Shown here: positions 35,441 through 47,968 of the stretch, piece after piece | How positions within the stretch are numbered: position 1 is the first letter of the stretch | Layout of the letters: each line of letters begins with the position of its first letter | Assembly: GCA_933207985.1 (NCBI GenBank) | Contig: OW240917.1 | Span: forward strand, 247,094,595-247,158,594 | DNA length: 64,000 nucleotides | DNA from: Pelobates cultripes | Taxonomy: Eukaryota; Chordata; Amphibia; Anura; Pelobatidae | Direction of reading: 5' to 3' | Translations under genes and position numbers: made by a program | Notes under the pieces: generated by a model | What the model saw: the letters and a program-made list of their open reading frames with translations, nothing else | What the model was told of the DNA's origin: nothing | The model's database searches: none

Positions 35441-38057
35441 CTTTTTTTGTCAGACTGTGATTGTGTAGGCATATTGTTTGCCTCTACCTCACCCTATGCA
35501 TGTATGTGTGTATATGTGTTAAGGTAGTTATGTGTAAATGTGACAATGTGCTGCTAATCTTATAGATCAGTCTGGCAAAAGAAAATAGGGGAATGAGCCA
35601 TTAAGGATAAAAAGGCAGTATTTGCATAATCGAAGGTGAGATAGGGGCACAGTTTTGGTGGGCTCCAACCCAGGTATATTTTGGACATAGGAATGGCCCA
35701 TTTGGAAACAAGGCGATTTTTCAAGGGCTGCTGTGGCCTGGGGACATGAATAGTTATGTGGCATTGGATTGGAGGAGAGCCAAGTTAGGATCATTAGCAG
35801 CCCAGTGTGCCCTCGCTTATTGCATGTATGTATATGTTAAGGGCCAGAAGAGTGTATTATGGAAACTCGCCATGTGACTGCAAGGTGGGTAAATCCAAGC
35901 CTGACTGCCTGCCCAGGGATTTTGAGATCCGTGCATCCTTTCCGTAAAAATTACATCTTTTTTCACCACACCCATTTGTCCGATGTCATAAGTTAAGTAA
36001 ATAAACCCAGTGAATGAGCAGAATCAGATCAGTGAGTACATGGTCTGTTGCACGTGAGTGTACGTAAGCAAATAGGAACACTCCTAATGTGCATTTTATA
36101 ATACCCTGATTTGGGATTTAATCATGCAGGTATATGCCTAAGCAAATAGCAATAAAAACTGTTTGGCAAGCTCACCAATGAATTTATGTAGAAAGGGTTT
36201 CTCTTTAAAGCATTTTATACAACATTAACATCATGGAATAAAAATGGCTGCTAAAAGAATAATTGAGACTTTTAATACCTAAAAAATATTTTTTTTTAAA
36301 TAGCTGGTACAACACCAGTGTGCCTTTTCACAAATCTACACACTTTCAAGGATTTAAATTAAATAAAAATAGTGGCACACAAGACATGTTTAAAAAATGT
36401 ATATTTACATTTCATTTATAAGTCCATTTTATGATTTATTTTGTTCTTATATATAACAGGACATGATAACTATTAAATAAAACACACACTTTGTAATATT
36501 ACAAATGGAAAATTCACAATTCAAAGCCTTATTTCCAGATTTTATTTATTAACAGCTTGGTGTTACAGAAAGAGTGTGATGGCAAATATAGTCCTCGATT
36601 TATTATTAATGGATAAGCTTTTCAAGTGATTTAAGTTTTAAAATATTTTTTTTTAAATATTTAAATATCAAAAAATATATCAAAAATTTAAAATAAATCA
36701 ATAAATTCAAATGATCAAAATATTAAAATATTTTTAAATAAACTTTTAAAATACTTTAAAAGTTTAGCCAAATATATTAAATCATTTGAAAAAGGTATCC
36801 AAAAATATTAATCGAAGGTATAGCCTGATAATTAAAAGCTGAATGACAAAATATAATCATCTGTCCAGTGTGTGGGTTTTAATCAATTAAGACATTTCCG
36901 TGTCTTAAGTGATACATACTATACTTGCACTCATGAAAATCCAACAGAGATTAGATCTATCTATCACATTTGCAATTCCGGTGATATATTCATAGACAGT
37001 TCAGGAAGAATGCATTTAAGATGTTGACGTCGAATAGTACATAGAGATATAGGAGTATTTTTAATAAATCATATTATATTGCACAGACGGATTTAGTCAC
37101 ACTAGGCTTTGGTGGAAAAGAATAACACATTGATTGACAGGCCCGCAATGACCCAAGGGTTTATGGGGGATCAAATCGGATTAGATCATTTATTTTCATT
37201 TACCCTTGAGTGTTTCTTACCTTTTCTCTAGATACACTCATTCAAGAAACTGTTGCCAAAATGAGAAATCTCTGTGAGAATTCACTGTGGCCCTTTATCA
37301 GTTTAAAAAAACGGATCTGGGTTCAAATCGGTGTGTAGATTCGTAACCATTTATTGACTGTATATTGACTGTATTTTAAAAAGATACTTGTAATGTTTAC
37401 CCTACCAGGCTGTAGTGTAGTATATTTTGCTGTAATTACCTCTTTGAAGTATTCATTTTTAATTGTGAAGTACCCGCGATCATCAGGGCTATTTACTAAA
37501 GTGAGAAAACGAATAGTTGTGGGCAAGACTATTGGAAATAAAAGCATTGCTTACTTAGAAAAATGTTCTAGTTCAACTTTTTTGACCCTGTATCTGAAAT
37601 TCATTTAGAATTCTCACTATAGTGAATGACCCTGTAAATGTTTTGTAGAATTGTGCAACATGAGCCTGCCTCTTTTGCCACGGCTTCCCTTTCAAAAAAT
37701 GACTTCCTTATTAGTGTACGTACAGAGCCAAATCACTGACGCCACTGACTGAGCCAAACTTTATCCACTGCTCACTGTGAAAGCGTTCTGAGCACAAATA
37801 AGCAAAAGACATGCTGTCTATGTGGTGGTTCGGCTCATCGGAATATCGTCCATACAAAATATTTTGGAAAATGATTCGCATGAACTCCAAAAGGGAGTAA
37901 GAATGGGCCAATCAGTGTACTCTGACAAAGAGTAATTCTACCGAAAATTAATGCATGTTAATGGAAATACAACAATCTATAGAGAACTTTAAAAAAAATA
38001 ACACAACCTATAGTTAACTTTTAGGTAGCTGTTGGATTGTGCTGAGATTGAATTTAA
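35441..38057. other. Unique AT-rich DNA, no gene seen
   Basis: No convincing frame. The stretch 36630-36830 is extremely AT-rich with many TAAAATATTT/AAATATTTTA self-complementary words. Confidence 0.45.
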
Positions 38058-38199
38058 TACACACCCAGGGCCGGTGCTAGGATTTTTAGTTACACAGGCG
38101 AAGATGCATTTTGCCGCCCCCAACCCTCCTTTAAAAAAAAAAAAATGCATCTTCACCTGTGTCTTTCCTCCCAAGCCACAGGCACACAGGCATCATTTT

Positions 38200-39030
38200 T
38201 CAGTCACACAATCAAAGTCATACAGGTACACTGTCGTACAAACACAGAAATAATCATATAGAGACATACAGACACAGACAGTCAGAGACATACAGACATA
38301 CAGGCAGAGACATACATGCATACAGATACATGCAGGCATATAAAGACATACATGCATACAGAAGTATACCATCATACAGACACATACATACAGGCATTCA
38401 AAGACATGCATGTATACAGAGACATACCGTCATACAGACACATACATATATACAGGCATACAGAGACATACAGGCATACAGAAACATACATACAAAGACA
38501 TGCAGGCATACAGACACATACATACATACAGGCATACAAAGACATGCATGCATACAGAGACATACCTTCATACAGACACATACATATATACAGGCATACA
38601 GAGACATACAGGCATACAGAAACATACATACAAAGACATACAGGCACATACATACATACAGAGACATAAAGGCATACAGAAACATACATACATACAGGCA
38701 TACAAAGACATGCATGCATACAGAGACATACCGTCATACAGACATATACAAATATACAGGCATACAGAGACATACAGGCATACTGAAACATACATACAAA
38801 GACATACAGGCATATAGACACATACATAAGTACATAGAGAGACATACAGGCATACAGAAACATACATACAAGACATACAGGCATACAGACACGTATGTAC
38901 ATACATATAGAGGCATACCGTCATACAGAAACATACATACATACAGAAACATGCATAAAAAGACATACAGGCATACAGAGACCACAGATACATACATACA
39001 TACATACGTACATAAAGGCATACAGTTACA
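38200..39030. repeat. CATACAGA/CATACAGG minisatellite, first block
   Basis: Higher-order units such as CATACAGAGACATACAGG and CATACATACAGG fill this block. Long frames on both strands (H/T/Y-rich and V/C/M/Y-rich) come from the stop-poor repeat and are not genes. Confidence 0.9.
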
Positions 39031-40601
39031 TACACCCTGTTCCAAATTATTATGCAAATTCTATTTAAGTGTCACCAAGATTAAATATTTTGTTTTTCAG
39101 TTTAACTCATGGATGGCATTGTGTCTCAGGGCTCTTTTGATCACTAAAAACAATCTCGGACACCTGTGATAATTAGATTGCAAGGTGAGCCCAATTTAAG
39201 GAAAAACTACTAAAGGAGGGTGTTCAACATTATTAAGCAGAGCACCATTTTCATGCAATGTGAAGAAGAAAAAGTATCTCTCTGCTGCCGAAAAGAGTGA
39301 AATAGTTCAATGCCTTGGATGAGGTATGAAATCATTAGATATTTCAAGAAAACTTAAGCGTGATCATCGCACTACTAAGAGATTTGTGGCTGATTCAGAG
39401 CACAGACGGGTTCGTGCAGATAAAGGCAGATTCAGATCCATGAATCGGATCAAGAGAGCAGCTGCTAAAATACCATTTCATAGCAGCAAACAGATATTTG
39501 AAGCTGCTGGTGCCTCTGGAGTCCCAAGGACATCAAGGTGTAGAGTCCTCCAGAGTCTTGCAACTGTGCATAAACCTTCTATTTGGCCACCACTAACCAA
39601 TGCTCAAATGCAGAAACGGCTGCATTGGGCAGAAAAATACATGAAGACTAATTTTCAAACAGTCCTGTTCACTGATGAGTGCCGTGCAACCCTGGATGGT
39701 CCAGATGGATGGAGTAGAGGATGGTTGGAGGATTGCCACCCTGTTCCAACAAGGCTGCGACGTCAGCAAGGCATTGGTGGGCCGTGTTTTGGGCCGGAAT
39801 CATGGGAAGAGAGCTGGTCAGCCCCTTTAGGATCCCCGAAGGTGTAAAGATGACTTCTGCAAAGTATGTGGAGTTTCTGACTGACCACTTTCTTCCCTGG
39901 TACAGAAGGAAGAACTATGCTTTCCGTAATAAAATCATCTTCATGCATGACAATGCACCATCTCATGCTGCAAAGAATACCTCTGCATCAATGGCTGCTA
40001 TGAGGATAAAAGGAGACAAAGTCATGGTGTGGCCTCCATCCTCCCCTGACCTGAATCCTATTGAGAACCTTTGGAGCATCCTCAAGCAAAATATCTATGA
40101 GGGTGGGAGGCAGTTTACATCCAAACAGCAGCTCTGGGAGGCTATTCTGACATTTTGCAAACAAATTCAAGCAGAAACTGTCCAAAAACTCACAAGTTCA
40201 ATGGATGCAAGACTTGTGAAGCTGCTGTCAAATAAGGGGTCCCATGTTAAAATGTAACGTGACCTATTAAAATGTTTAAAAAGTTAAAATGTTGTTAGAA
40301 GTTTGATTGAAATAGCTTTTGATTTCAGTAAATATGCTGCAAACACAACAAATGACAATTTTCAGTTCTTTACAACCTATAAAGTGTTTTGAAACTTACT
40401 GTGCGTAATAATTTGTAACAGTGCATTGTAAGTTTTTTATGTTTAAAACAAATACTGTTATCATTAGGAGGTTTGTTCAGTAAAATTTGAATTGTACTAT
40501 TAATAGTTGATAACATGAGAATTATGCTGACTGTTATTTACATCAATTATTTAGGTAAATGAGAAAAATATAATTTGCATAATAATTTGGATCAGGGTGT
40601 A
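39031..40601 (+). mobile_element. Tc1/mariner element, copy 1 (1,571 bp with TA sites)
   Basis: The borders are TA dinucleotides. Terminal inverted repeats start CACCCTGTTCCAAATTATTA on the left and CACCCTGATCCAAATTATTA on the right (inverted), about 28 bp with one mismatch. It carries a single transposase gene with several lesions. It sits inside the CATACAGA array, where TA targets are abundant. Confidence 0.93.
39258..40257 (+). pseudogene. Tc1-like (DD37E) transposase, inactivated, copy 1
   Basis: The transposase would cut and paste the element at TA sites. The N-terminal helix-turn-helix part reads KKYLSAAEKSEIVQCL, then MKSLDISRKLKRDHRTT. Catalytic residues sit in LFTDECRATL, IFMHDNAPSH and SPDLNPIENLW. 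I count 37 residues between the second Asp and the Glu, so the signature is DD37E rather than the classic DD34E. Lesions: the first ATG is followed at once by TGA, an in-frame TGA lies at about 39318, and a one-base loss near 39780 shifts the frame between the first and second Asp. That leaves two open pieces, 39326-39847 and 39721-40257. Confidence 0.9.
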
Positions 40602-41131
40602 CATGCATAGAGAGATATATACAGACATTCAGATACAAACATACATTCAGTTACATACATGCATACAGACACATACATATATACAGGCATACAGAGACAT
40701 ACAGGCATACAGAAACATACATACAAAGACATACAGGCACATACATACATACAGAGACATAAAGGCATACAGAAACATACATACATACAGGCATACAAAG
40801 ACATGCATGCATACAGAGACATACCGTCATACAGACATATACAAATATACAGGCATACAGAGACATACAGGCATACTGAAACATACATACAAAGACATAC
40901 AGGCATATAGACACATACATAAGTACATAGAGAGACATACAGGCATACAGAAACATACATACAAGACATACAGGCATACAGACACGTATGTACATACATA
41001 TAGAGGCATATCGTCATACAGAAACATACATACATACAGAAACATGCATAAAAAGACATACAGGCATACAGAGACCACAGATACATACATACATACATAC
41101 ATACATACGTACATAAAGGCATACAGTTACA
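40602..41131. repeat. CATACAGA minisatellite between the Tc1 copies
   Basis: This block copies about 38569-39030, preceded by about 60 bp that also follow the second element (AGAGAGATATATACAGACAT). Confidence 0.88.
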
Positions 41132-42702
41132 TACACCCTGTTCCAAATTATTATGCAAATTCTATTTAAGTGTCACCAAGATTAAATATTTTGTTTTTCA
41201 GTTTAACTCATGGATGGCATTGTGTCTCAGGGCTCTTTTGATCACTAAAAACAATCTCGGACACCTGTGATAATTAGATTGCAAGGTGAGCCCAATTTAA
41301 GGAAAAACTACTAAAGGAGGGTGTTCAACATTATTAAGCAGAGCACCATTTTCAAGCAATGTGAAGAAGAAAAAGTATCTCTCTGCTGCCGAAAAGAGTG
41401 AAATAGTTCAATGCCTTAGATGAGGTATGAAATCATTAGATATTTCAAGAAAACTTAAGCGTGATCATCGCACTACTAAGAGATTTGTGGCTGATTCAGA
41501 GCACAGACGGGTTCGTGCAGATAAAGGCAGATTCAGATCCATGAATCGGATCAAGAGAGCAGCTGCTAAAATACCATTTCATAGCAGCAAACAGATATTT
41601 GAAGCTGCTGGTGCCTCTGGAGTCCCAAGGACATCAAGGTGTAGAGTCCTCCAGAGTCTTGCAACTGTGCATAAACCTTCTATTTGGCCACCACTAACCA
41701 ATGCTCAAATGCAGAAACGGCTGCATTGGGCAGAAAAATACATGAAGACTAATTTTCAAACAGTCCTGTTCACTGATGAGTGCCGTGCAACCCTGGATGG
41801 TCCAGATGGATGGAGTAGAGGATGGTTGGAGGATTGCCACCCTGTTCCAACAAGGCTGCGACGTCAGCAAGGCATTGGTGGGCCGTGTTTTGGGCCGGAA
41901 TCATGGGAAGAGAGCTGGTCAGCCCCTTTAGGATCCCCGAAGGTGTAAAGATGACTTCTGCAAAGTATGTGGAGTTTCTGACTGACCACTTTCTTCCCTG
42001 GTACAGAAGGAAGAACTATGCTTTCCGTAATAAAATCATCTTCATGCATGACAATGCACCATCTCATGCTGCAAAGAATACCTCTGCATCAATGGCTGCT
42101 ATGAGGATAAAAGGAGACAAAGTCATGGTGTGGCCTCCATCCTCCCCTGACCTGAATCCTATTGAGAACCTTTGGAGCATCCTCAAGCAAAAGATCTATG
42201 AGGGTGGGAGGCAGTTTACATCCAAACAGCAGCTCTGGGAGGCTATTCTGACATTTTGCAAACAAATTCAAGCAGAAACTGTCCAAAAACTCACAAGTTC
42301 AATGGATGCAAGACTTGTGAAGCTGCTGTCAAATAAGGGGTCCCATGTTAAAATGTAACGTGACCTATTAAAATGTTTAAAAAGTTAAAATGTTGTTAGA
42401 AGTTTGATTGAAATAGCTTTTGATTTCAGTAAATATGCTGCAAACACAACAAATGACAATTTTCAGTTCTTTACAACCTATAAAGTGTTTTGAAACTTAC
42501 TGTGCGTAATAATTTGTAACAGTGCATTGTAAGTTTTTTATGTTTAAAACAAATACTGTTATCATTAGGAGGTTTGTTCAGTAAAATTTGAATTGTACTA
42601 TTAATAGTTGATAACATGAGAATTATGCTGACTGTTATTTACATCAATTATTTAGGTAAATGAGAAAAATATAATTTGCATAATAATTTGGATCAGGGTG
42701 TA
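41132..42702 (+). mobile_element. Tc1/mariner element, copy 2 (1,571 bp with TA sites)
   Basis: Same length and ends as copy 1, offset by 2,101 bp, and nearly identical throughout. Because the flanking array is copied too, it arose by tandem duplication rather than by a second transposition. Confidence 0.93.
41359..42358 (+). pseudogene. Tc1-like (DD37E) transposase, inactivated, copy 2
   Basis: It carries the same lesions as copy 1 (ATG-TGA start, N-terminal TGA at about 41419, frameshift near 41881). They therefore predate the duplication. A Lys replaces Asn in SILKQKIYE. Open pieces are 41427-41948 and 41822-42358. The three catalytic acidic residues are still encoded. Confidence 0.9.
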
Positions 42703-42966
42703 CATGCATAGAGAGATATATACAGACATTCAGATACAAACATACATTCAGTTACATACATGCATACAGAGACATACAAACATGGATACAGAGACATACA
42801 TACAAACATACAGAGACATACATACATACAAACATATAGAGACATACATACAAACATGGAAACAGAGACATACATATATACATACATACAGAGAGAGACT
42901 TACATACATACAAACAGAGATGGACAAATATACATACATACAAAGACATTCACAATTACATACTTA
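42703..42966. repeat. CATACAGA/CATACAAA minisatellite, last block
   Basis: Units here are rich in AACATGGA, CATACAAACA and GAGACATACA, somewhat different from the first block. This fits an original single array that was split by the Tc1 insertion. Confidence 0.85.
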
Positions 42967-43339
42967 CATCTGGTAAATCTTGTCCCTGGGGTGCATGCTG
43001 TCCGGCTCTGTGGAGTCCTGTCTTGCAGCCCAGCCTCATCACTGGGCACCAGCCGCTCTGTGTGGTACACAGGGAGCAGGGATATGATGTCATTCATATC
43101 CCCGCCCCCTCCACACAGCCTGCGGCAGACACCAGGGTAGAAGGTGGGCGGGCAGAGGCTGGGCTCCACGGGCGGAAAGACCTGGTCTGCGCTCGGCCAC
43201 GCTACAAGTAATAACCGGCTGGAGGGGAGTGCAATGCGCTTCCCTCCTTCCGGTCATCCTGATGTTGCGCCCCGAGGGCCGGTGCGCCCTAAGGTGGCCG
43301 CCTGGGCCTCTTTATGGTAGCGCTGGCCCTGTACACACC

Positions 43340-46315
43340 ACGGTACTCTGCTAAAATTGTAGCCAGTAAGCCACCCTTGTCATTACTCATTCCTTCCAAA
43401 TCCTAACCAGGTAATATTTAATTTTGATGTTAGTCATTTTTGTTGGTATCTATGAATATTGATAAAAAAATTATTTTCCTTGAAGAGTAGTACAAGGCAG
43501 TCAAATAATTGTTTCATATTTTTGTCTTCTTATAATTTTAGTATCCTTGTATGCTTTGCATGCCCTGATGAACGGCCATTTTTATTATAGTGTAATTTTA
43601 AGTTTAAACATGTGAAAATTAGAACCTCTGGCTGAACTGCAATGGTCATTTCTGTAGTTTAATTTGTAATGACTACAATTTTATCTTATCCTTAAATGAC
43701 TAACTATTGTGTTTTTGCAATTTAATTTATTCCTGAATAAAAATGAATGTTAACCCCCACTAATTTATATGATTTAAAATTCTTACACATGGAATGGAAT
43801 GTTCAATCAGTCATGACATTAAACGGACATTAAACTATAGATTTCAAAATGGGTGGGAGCGTTGAACTATATTTGTTTTTAGTATCTGTTAATATCATTG
43901 TTCTTATATGATGTATTCTGGACATTTTTCAAACCGTTCCATTGGCAGAAGAATATTCTGTTTGAGAATTTTCCCAAACTTTTTCATTTCTGTCATACAC
44001 TTGCAATTTATCATTAAACCCACCACCGTTCCTCTTCTCTACTTTGTTCTCCCCTTTAAGAATAAAAATACTAAAAAGTTATATTTTTTATTACAACCTT
44101 TTATGAACTTTCTAAATCTGCCATGTAATCCAACATTTAAATCTCTCCAAAATCTTGAGCCTCTAATAAAAACAATATGTACATTTATATTACTTTGTAG
44201 TTATCATAGCTAGACATAGGATTTTGGTTCGAAATGTCTATGGTAAATAACTTCAGCCATAAAACAAGCCCAAAAAATTGCAAGAAAGGTGTTACATGGT
44301 CGAGTGCTTTCACTTTATTGCACCTCCTATAAATCTTATTAAATGAGTCCATACCTAGAAGTCACAGTTTCTGATCTAAGTCAGCTAATTAGTGCCTGGC
44401 AGGATACTAACATGTGGTCTTGATTTGATTGGCATTAAATTGTTCACGGGGATGTTTTGACTGGATCCTTCAGTGGGAATTTTTGGTCCTTAACAGTTTG
44501 CTTTCCAAAAAACTGGCAGTCCTTAAATCAAGATGTGTGTTTTAGATTCTTCAGAGCAGAAAGTAAATACGGAAAAAAATATACTCCTCTGACCCAAGAA
44601 GTGTCTCCCGGCAGTTTTGCATAAGCTATTGACTTTATAGCCCGGAAAAGTCAACTGTGCGGTCACTGTAGTGAGGAGAGGGATGTTAGCTAGTTTAGAT
44701 TGGCCACTACAGATAAATAGCGATGGCCTCTTGTTCAAATACCTCACAACCTCGGCCTGTTGAAAAAATAATGCATCCGCCCTTTCTTTCATCAAGGAGA
44801 AGATGAGTGTGAAGAGAATGGAATAAAAAAAAATTGTTACAACATCTACATGTTATGTCGATGTTTAAAGAGTTGAGTCTGAGCATTTATGTCGTACTAT
44901 AAATGATCTCTGTTCACCAGTTTATAAAAGTCGATAAAGCACAGATCAATAGCGTCATCTTTAACTACACTGATTGTTTCTAAGTTGTGGAAGTGAGGAG
45001 TGTTTTCCTGATCAGTGGCTTACCTGCATATTTTTATTTTTTACTTCCCCTATCCACCTACCTATTTTCTTTTGTCAATAGCGTCCCTATCCTTAAATTC
45101 TTGTTACATGACATTTTATGTCACATCATGGCATTCTACTGCATAATTCACCATTTTTTGTTATTATTAGTTTTTGTAAGACATAGTTCATCCAGTCACC
45201 ATGTATGATGTTGGTGGGATGGTGGTGGCTGTTATCAGGAGCTACAATTTCTCAAAACTCGAGGTACCTCCACGGCACCCACCTTTTCTTTAGAATCACT
45301 CAATACTGTTCAGATGGCGTTCTAGATTTTGCTTCATCATTAACCTTCTTCCAAAGCAAGAACAGGCCATCTGATTTCCATCTCCTCGGTGCATATACAA
45401 CATAGAACATCTATTTACCAGAATGTTCCTGTTCTAAATTAGAACCTTGTGTAAACCAATCAAAGCAAGGACACAGAGGACATCCCCAGTTGACCTGTAG
45501 AGATTAATAAGCATCCCTCTAAGTACTTGCGTACCATCATTCTCAGTCATCTGTGAGTACCATTAGACACAGCTGCGGTTCAGTATTTTATTTTTCACTG
45601 GTGTAACCTATAAAATCATATTGAATTCATCTAAAACTAAAGAAATATGGATTCACTCTTGCCTACATATGTCAGCAATTACTACTGAAACATATTTGGC
45701 TTCACGAACACTTTAGGGTCAGATGTAAAAAAGGACTTTGATGCAACGGTTATGTCATTTTCTCCCTGCACCTCGTAATCAATGTGCTTGTTTTATGTCA
45801 TCAAGACTCCCAGTCCGTGTGATCAGTGTCCGCCGGTAGGTGGAGTTTATTAAACACAGATGATGAAGTATATTGTCAAATTATGAGCCCTTTGCATGTC
45901 GTTTTTATTCTCTCTGCATCAAAAAACCCTGTCAAATAAAATCTGTCAGAGCTTGACCTCCTATTTTAGTTTGATATTTTCTCCTCCTGTGCTCACATAG
46001 AAGTACCCCCTTACAGTCCCTTCATCTCTCCATAGTTAAAATTTTGTAATATTCTGTACTTGATCAGCCTAATTGGGAGCACATCACAAGAAATTCAGAT
46101 CTCAGATCAAAAGTCGAGTTCATACTTTTTGCGGGAAAAATTTTATTCAGGCATAATTGCGATCACCGTAAAAAACGTGACTGCAATTTATTCCTTGCAC
46201 TTCACTTTTACTTTTAATGCAAAAGAGATGATACATATTTCTCGAAAAAGGCAGGATGACTTGCATGAACTTTTATCAGAATAAAAAAAGATGAAAAATA
46301 GTGTAAAAACCTCTG
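43340..46315. other. Unique DNA, no gene seen
   Basis: AT-rich, without recognised repeats. Frames up to 101 codons are not protein-like. Confidence 0.45.
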
Positions 46316-46319
46316 TGGC

Positions 46320-46968
46320 TGTAGCAACCCAATGGGATCGTGTTCAATTCCGGAACTCAGGTGCATTAACAGCTCTCTATTACAAGCACGATCCACAGAG
46401 ATCCTGAGGTTGAGAACAGGATTCTGTTGGGTCAGTGTTGGCACGGGAGCTTTAATAAAAATAACAGAAAATTCAAGGCAAAGGTATCCGAAGCAGGGTC
46501 AGGCAGATATCAGAGTCAGAAGGTCCAGAGGTCAGGGTGGGCGGCAATCAGCAAAATCCAGAGAGCCGGCAAAGTCAGGAAACCAGCAAGGACAGGAGAC
46601 ACAGGGAGACAAATGCTAGGAATTCTGAGGCAGGTAACAAAACAATCAAACACTGACTAAAAGGAGTACTCTGCATATGAAAGAATGGCTCAATCACATA
46701 ATCTGGTCTCACCTGTAGGAGGAGTTACCTGAGGTCAATGGGACTGACTGTGGGACTCAGCCCTATCTTGGATGCATCATTGTCCTGGCTCCACCCTTCA
46801 GCCACACCTCCACCAACTTCTGACCTGCAGACCATTCTCTTCAGTGAATCGAGGTTCAGAGGATGCCAACTGTGGTGCAGCAGCCACAGGCACTATGACC
46901 ACTGTGGACAGACCTCTAGGGCATCGCAGGTAGCCCGGGACATGTGAGTACTGCCAGCGAATGTGACA
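46320..46968 (-). repeat. Possible LTR-like repeat, minus strand
   Basis: A patch with CAGGATCTCTGTGGATCGTG (minus strand), CAGGACAGGAGACACAGG and GTCAGGCAGATATCAG words is unlike its AT-rich surroundings. Its minus-strand start would be TGTCACATTCGCTGG at 46968. No matching TSD was found at a plausible left border, so this is a weak call. Confidence 0.3.
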
Positions 46969-47964
46969 ACAGCTCAGATATGTAGTAAAAGTTAAGAACA
47001 AGCATCTATGCCATTATTGGCACTTTAATAAAATCCCAATGTATTGTTCATTCTAATTGCCTTTGCTAATTATACCGTGAAGCCTGGTTTTTGACTGCTT
47101 TGTCTGCAAGACAACCCAGTTCTTATACCAAAAATATTTCACAATTCATAGTAACATGGTATCTTTTACTTCTTCATTTACAAGAGTTCTGCATTGCTGC
47201 AGTGAAAATGAAGCAAGAATTGATGGAGGAACTTCATGCGAGGAACGCAACAGAAATGAGATAGTTTTGGATGAGCAAAGAGCGATAAAGAGATTTGTGG
47301 ATTGAGATAAGTTTTAAAAAGGGTGGCTGACATTAAGCTAGAGGTGTGGAAATAAAGCTGGATAGGGTAGGACGTGAGGCAGGTGGATGAATAAAACTGG
47401 AGTAGGTATAGTGTAGTAGATAAAATGGTGCTCAAATTTGACTTGGTCAAAGCATCTTTTCCAAATCTATAACATTTTTGGAACAGCTTACTATCAGATG
47501 AATGTCAGTTCAGCTCGGCATAACCAAGATTCTGATTTTGGAACCTAACCAGAAGAATCAACATTGCACATTTCGAATGGTCAATGTCAGTTTTCAGAGT
47601 TCAGGAATTCAATCTATTACCCGATGTATGGTACATTTTGTTGAATGGCAGTAAATATATACATACGCAGTAGCGAAGGCAAACCATTTGCTTTGAATGA
47701 TTTACCAGTTCATTTGGAGGTTTCTTTTAGCCTTTTATTCTATTAAAATCCCACTGGAAGTCTCCGTAGAAGTAAATTTAATTCCTGTTAATTAGCCGAT
47801 TCCATGAATTCTCACTTCGCTTTATCATGTGTCTTCATTTGCATCTGTGTCAATTAACCTATCTAATCACGGTAATTATTAGATGGATTAAAAATACACA
47901 ATATTTATTGCAGTACATTTTAACACATTAAGCCTTCTCGCTTGTGAATCTGTTCAAGAAAAAG
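46969..47964. other. Unique DNA, no gene; possible conserved block near right end
   Basis: From about 47740 to 47950 the sequence is repeat-free with many TTAATTA, CAATTAA and ATTATTAG words beside the retroviral insertion site. Conservation cannot be judged from one genome. Confidence 0.4.
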
Positions 47965-47968
47965 AAAG

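Larger units (their letters stand above)
38569..42762 (+). repeat. Tandem segmental duplication of a ~2.1-kb block
   Basis: Block A (38569-40661, 2,093 bp) and block B (40662-42762, 2,101 bp) each contain minisatellite followed by one Tc1-like element and about 60 bp of distal array. The 8-bp length difference is one extra CATACATA upstream of the second element. Only a few substitutions separate them (for example CCTTGGATG/CCTTAGATG, CAAAATATC/CAAAAGATC, TCATGC/TCAAGC). Unequal exchange between array repeats explains the structure. Confidence 0.88.
38066..43331. mobile_element. Composite hAT-like element, 5.3 kb, TSD TACACACC
   Basis: Perfect 8-bp duplications TACACACC sit at 38058-38065 and 43332-43339. 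The ends read CAGGGCCGGTGCTA and, inverted, CAGGGCCAGCGCTA (12 of 14 identical). Inside the left end is an inverted repeat of about 21 bp (ACACAGGCGAAGATGCATTT, 38092-38112 with 38142-38162). The right arm (about 42967-43331) is GC-rich. The middle consists of CATACAGA-type arrays with two Tc1-like elements. No hAT transposase is visible, so it is non-autonomous and would need one in trans. Without the Tc1 copies and the tandem duplication the element would be about 1.6 kb. Confidence 0.8.

Noticed and set aside
38159..41169. Frames of 72-336 codons in the CATACAGA arrays
   Set aside because: They are by-products of stop-free repeats and occur on both strands in several frames.
46320..46968. 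Confident solo LTR at 46.3-47.0 kb
   Set aside because: The 5-bp sequence next to the proposed start has no partner at a plausible opposite border. Kept as a weak repeat call.
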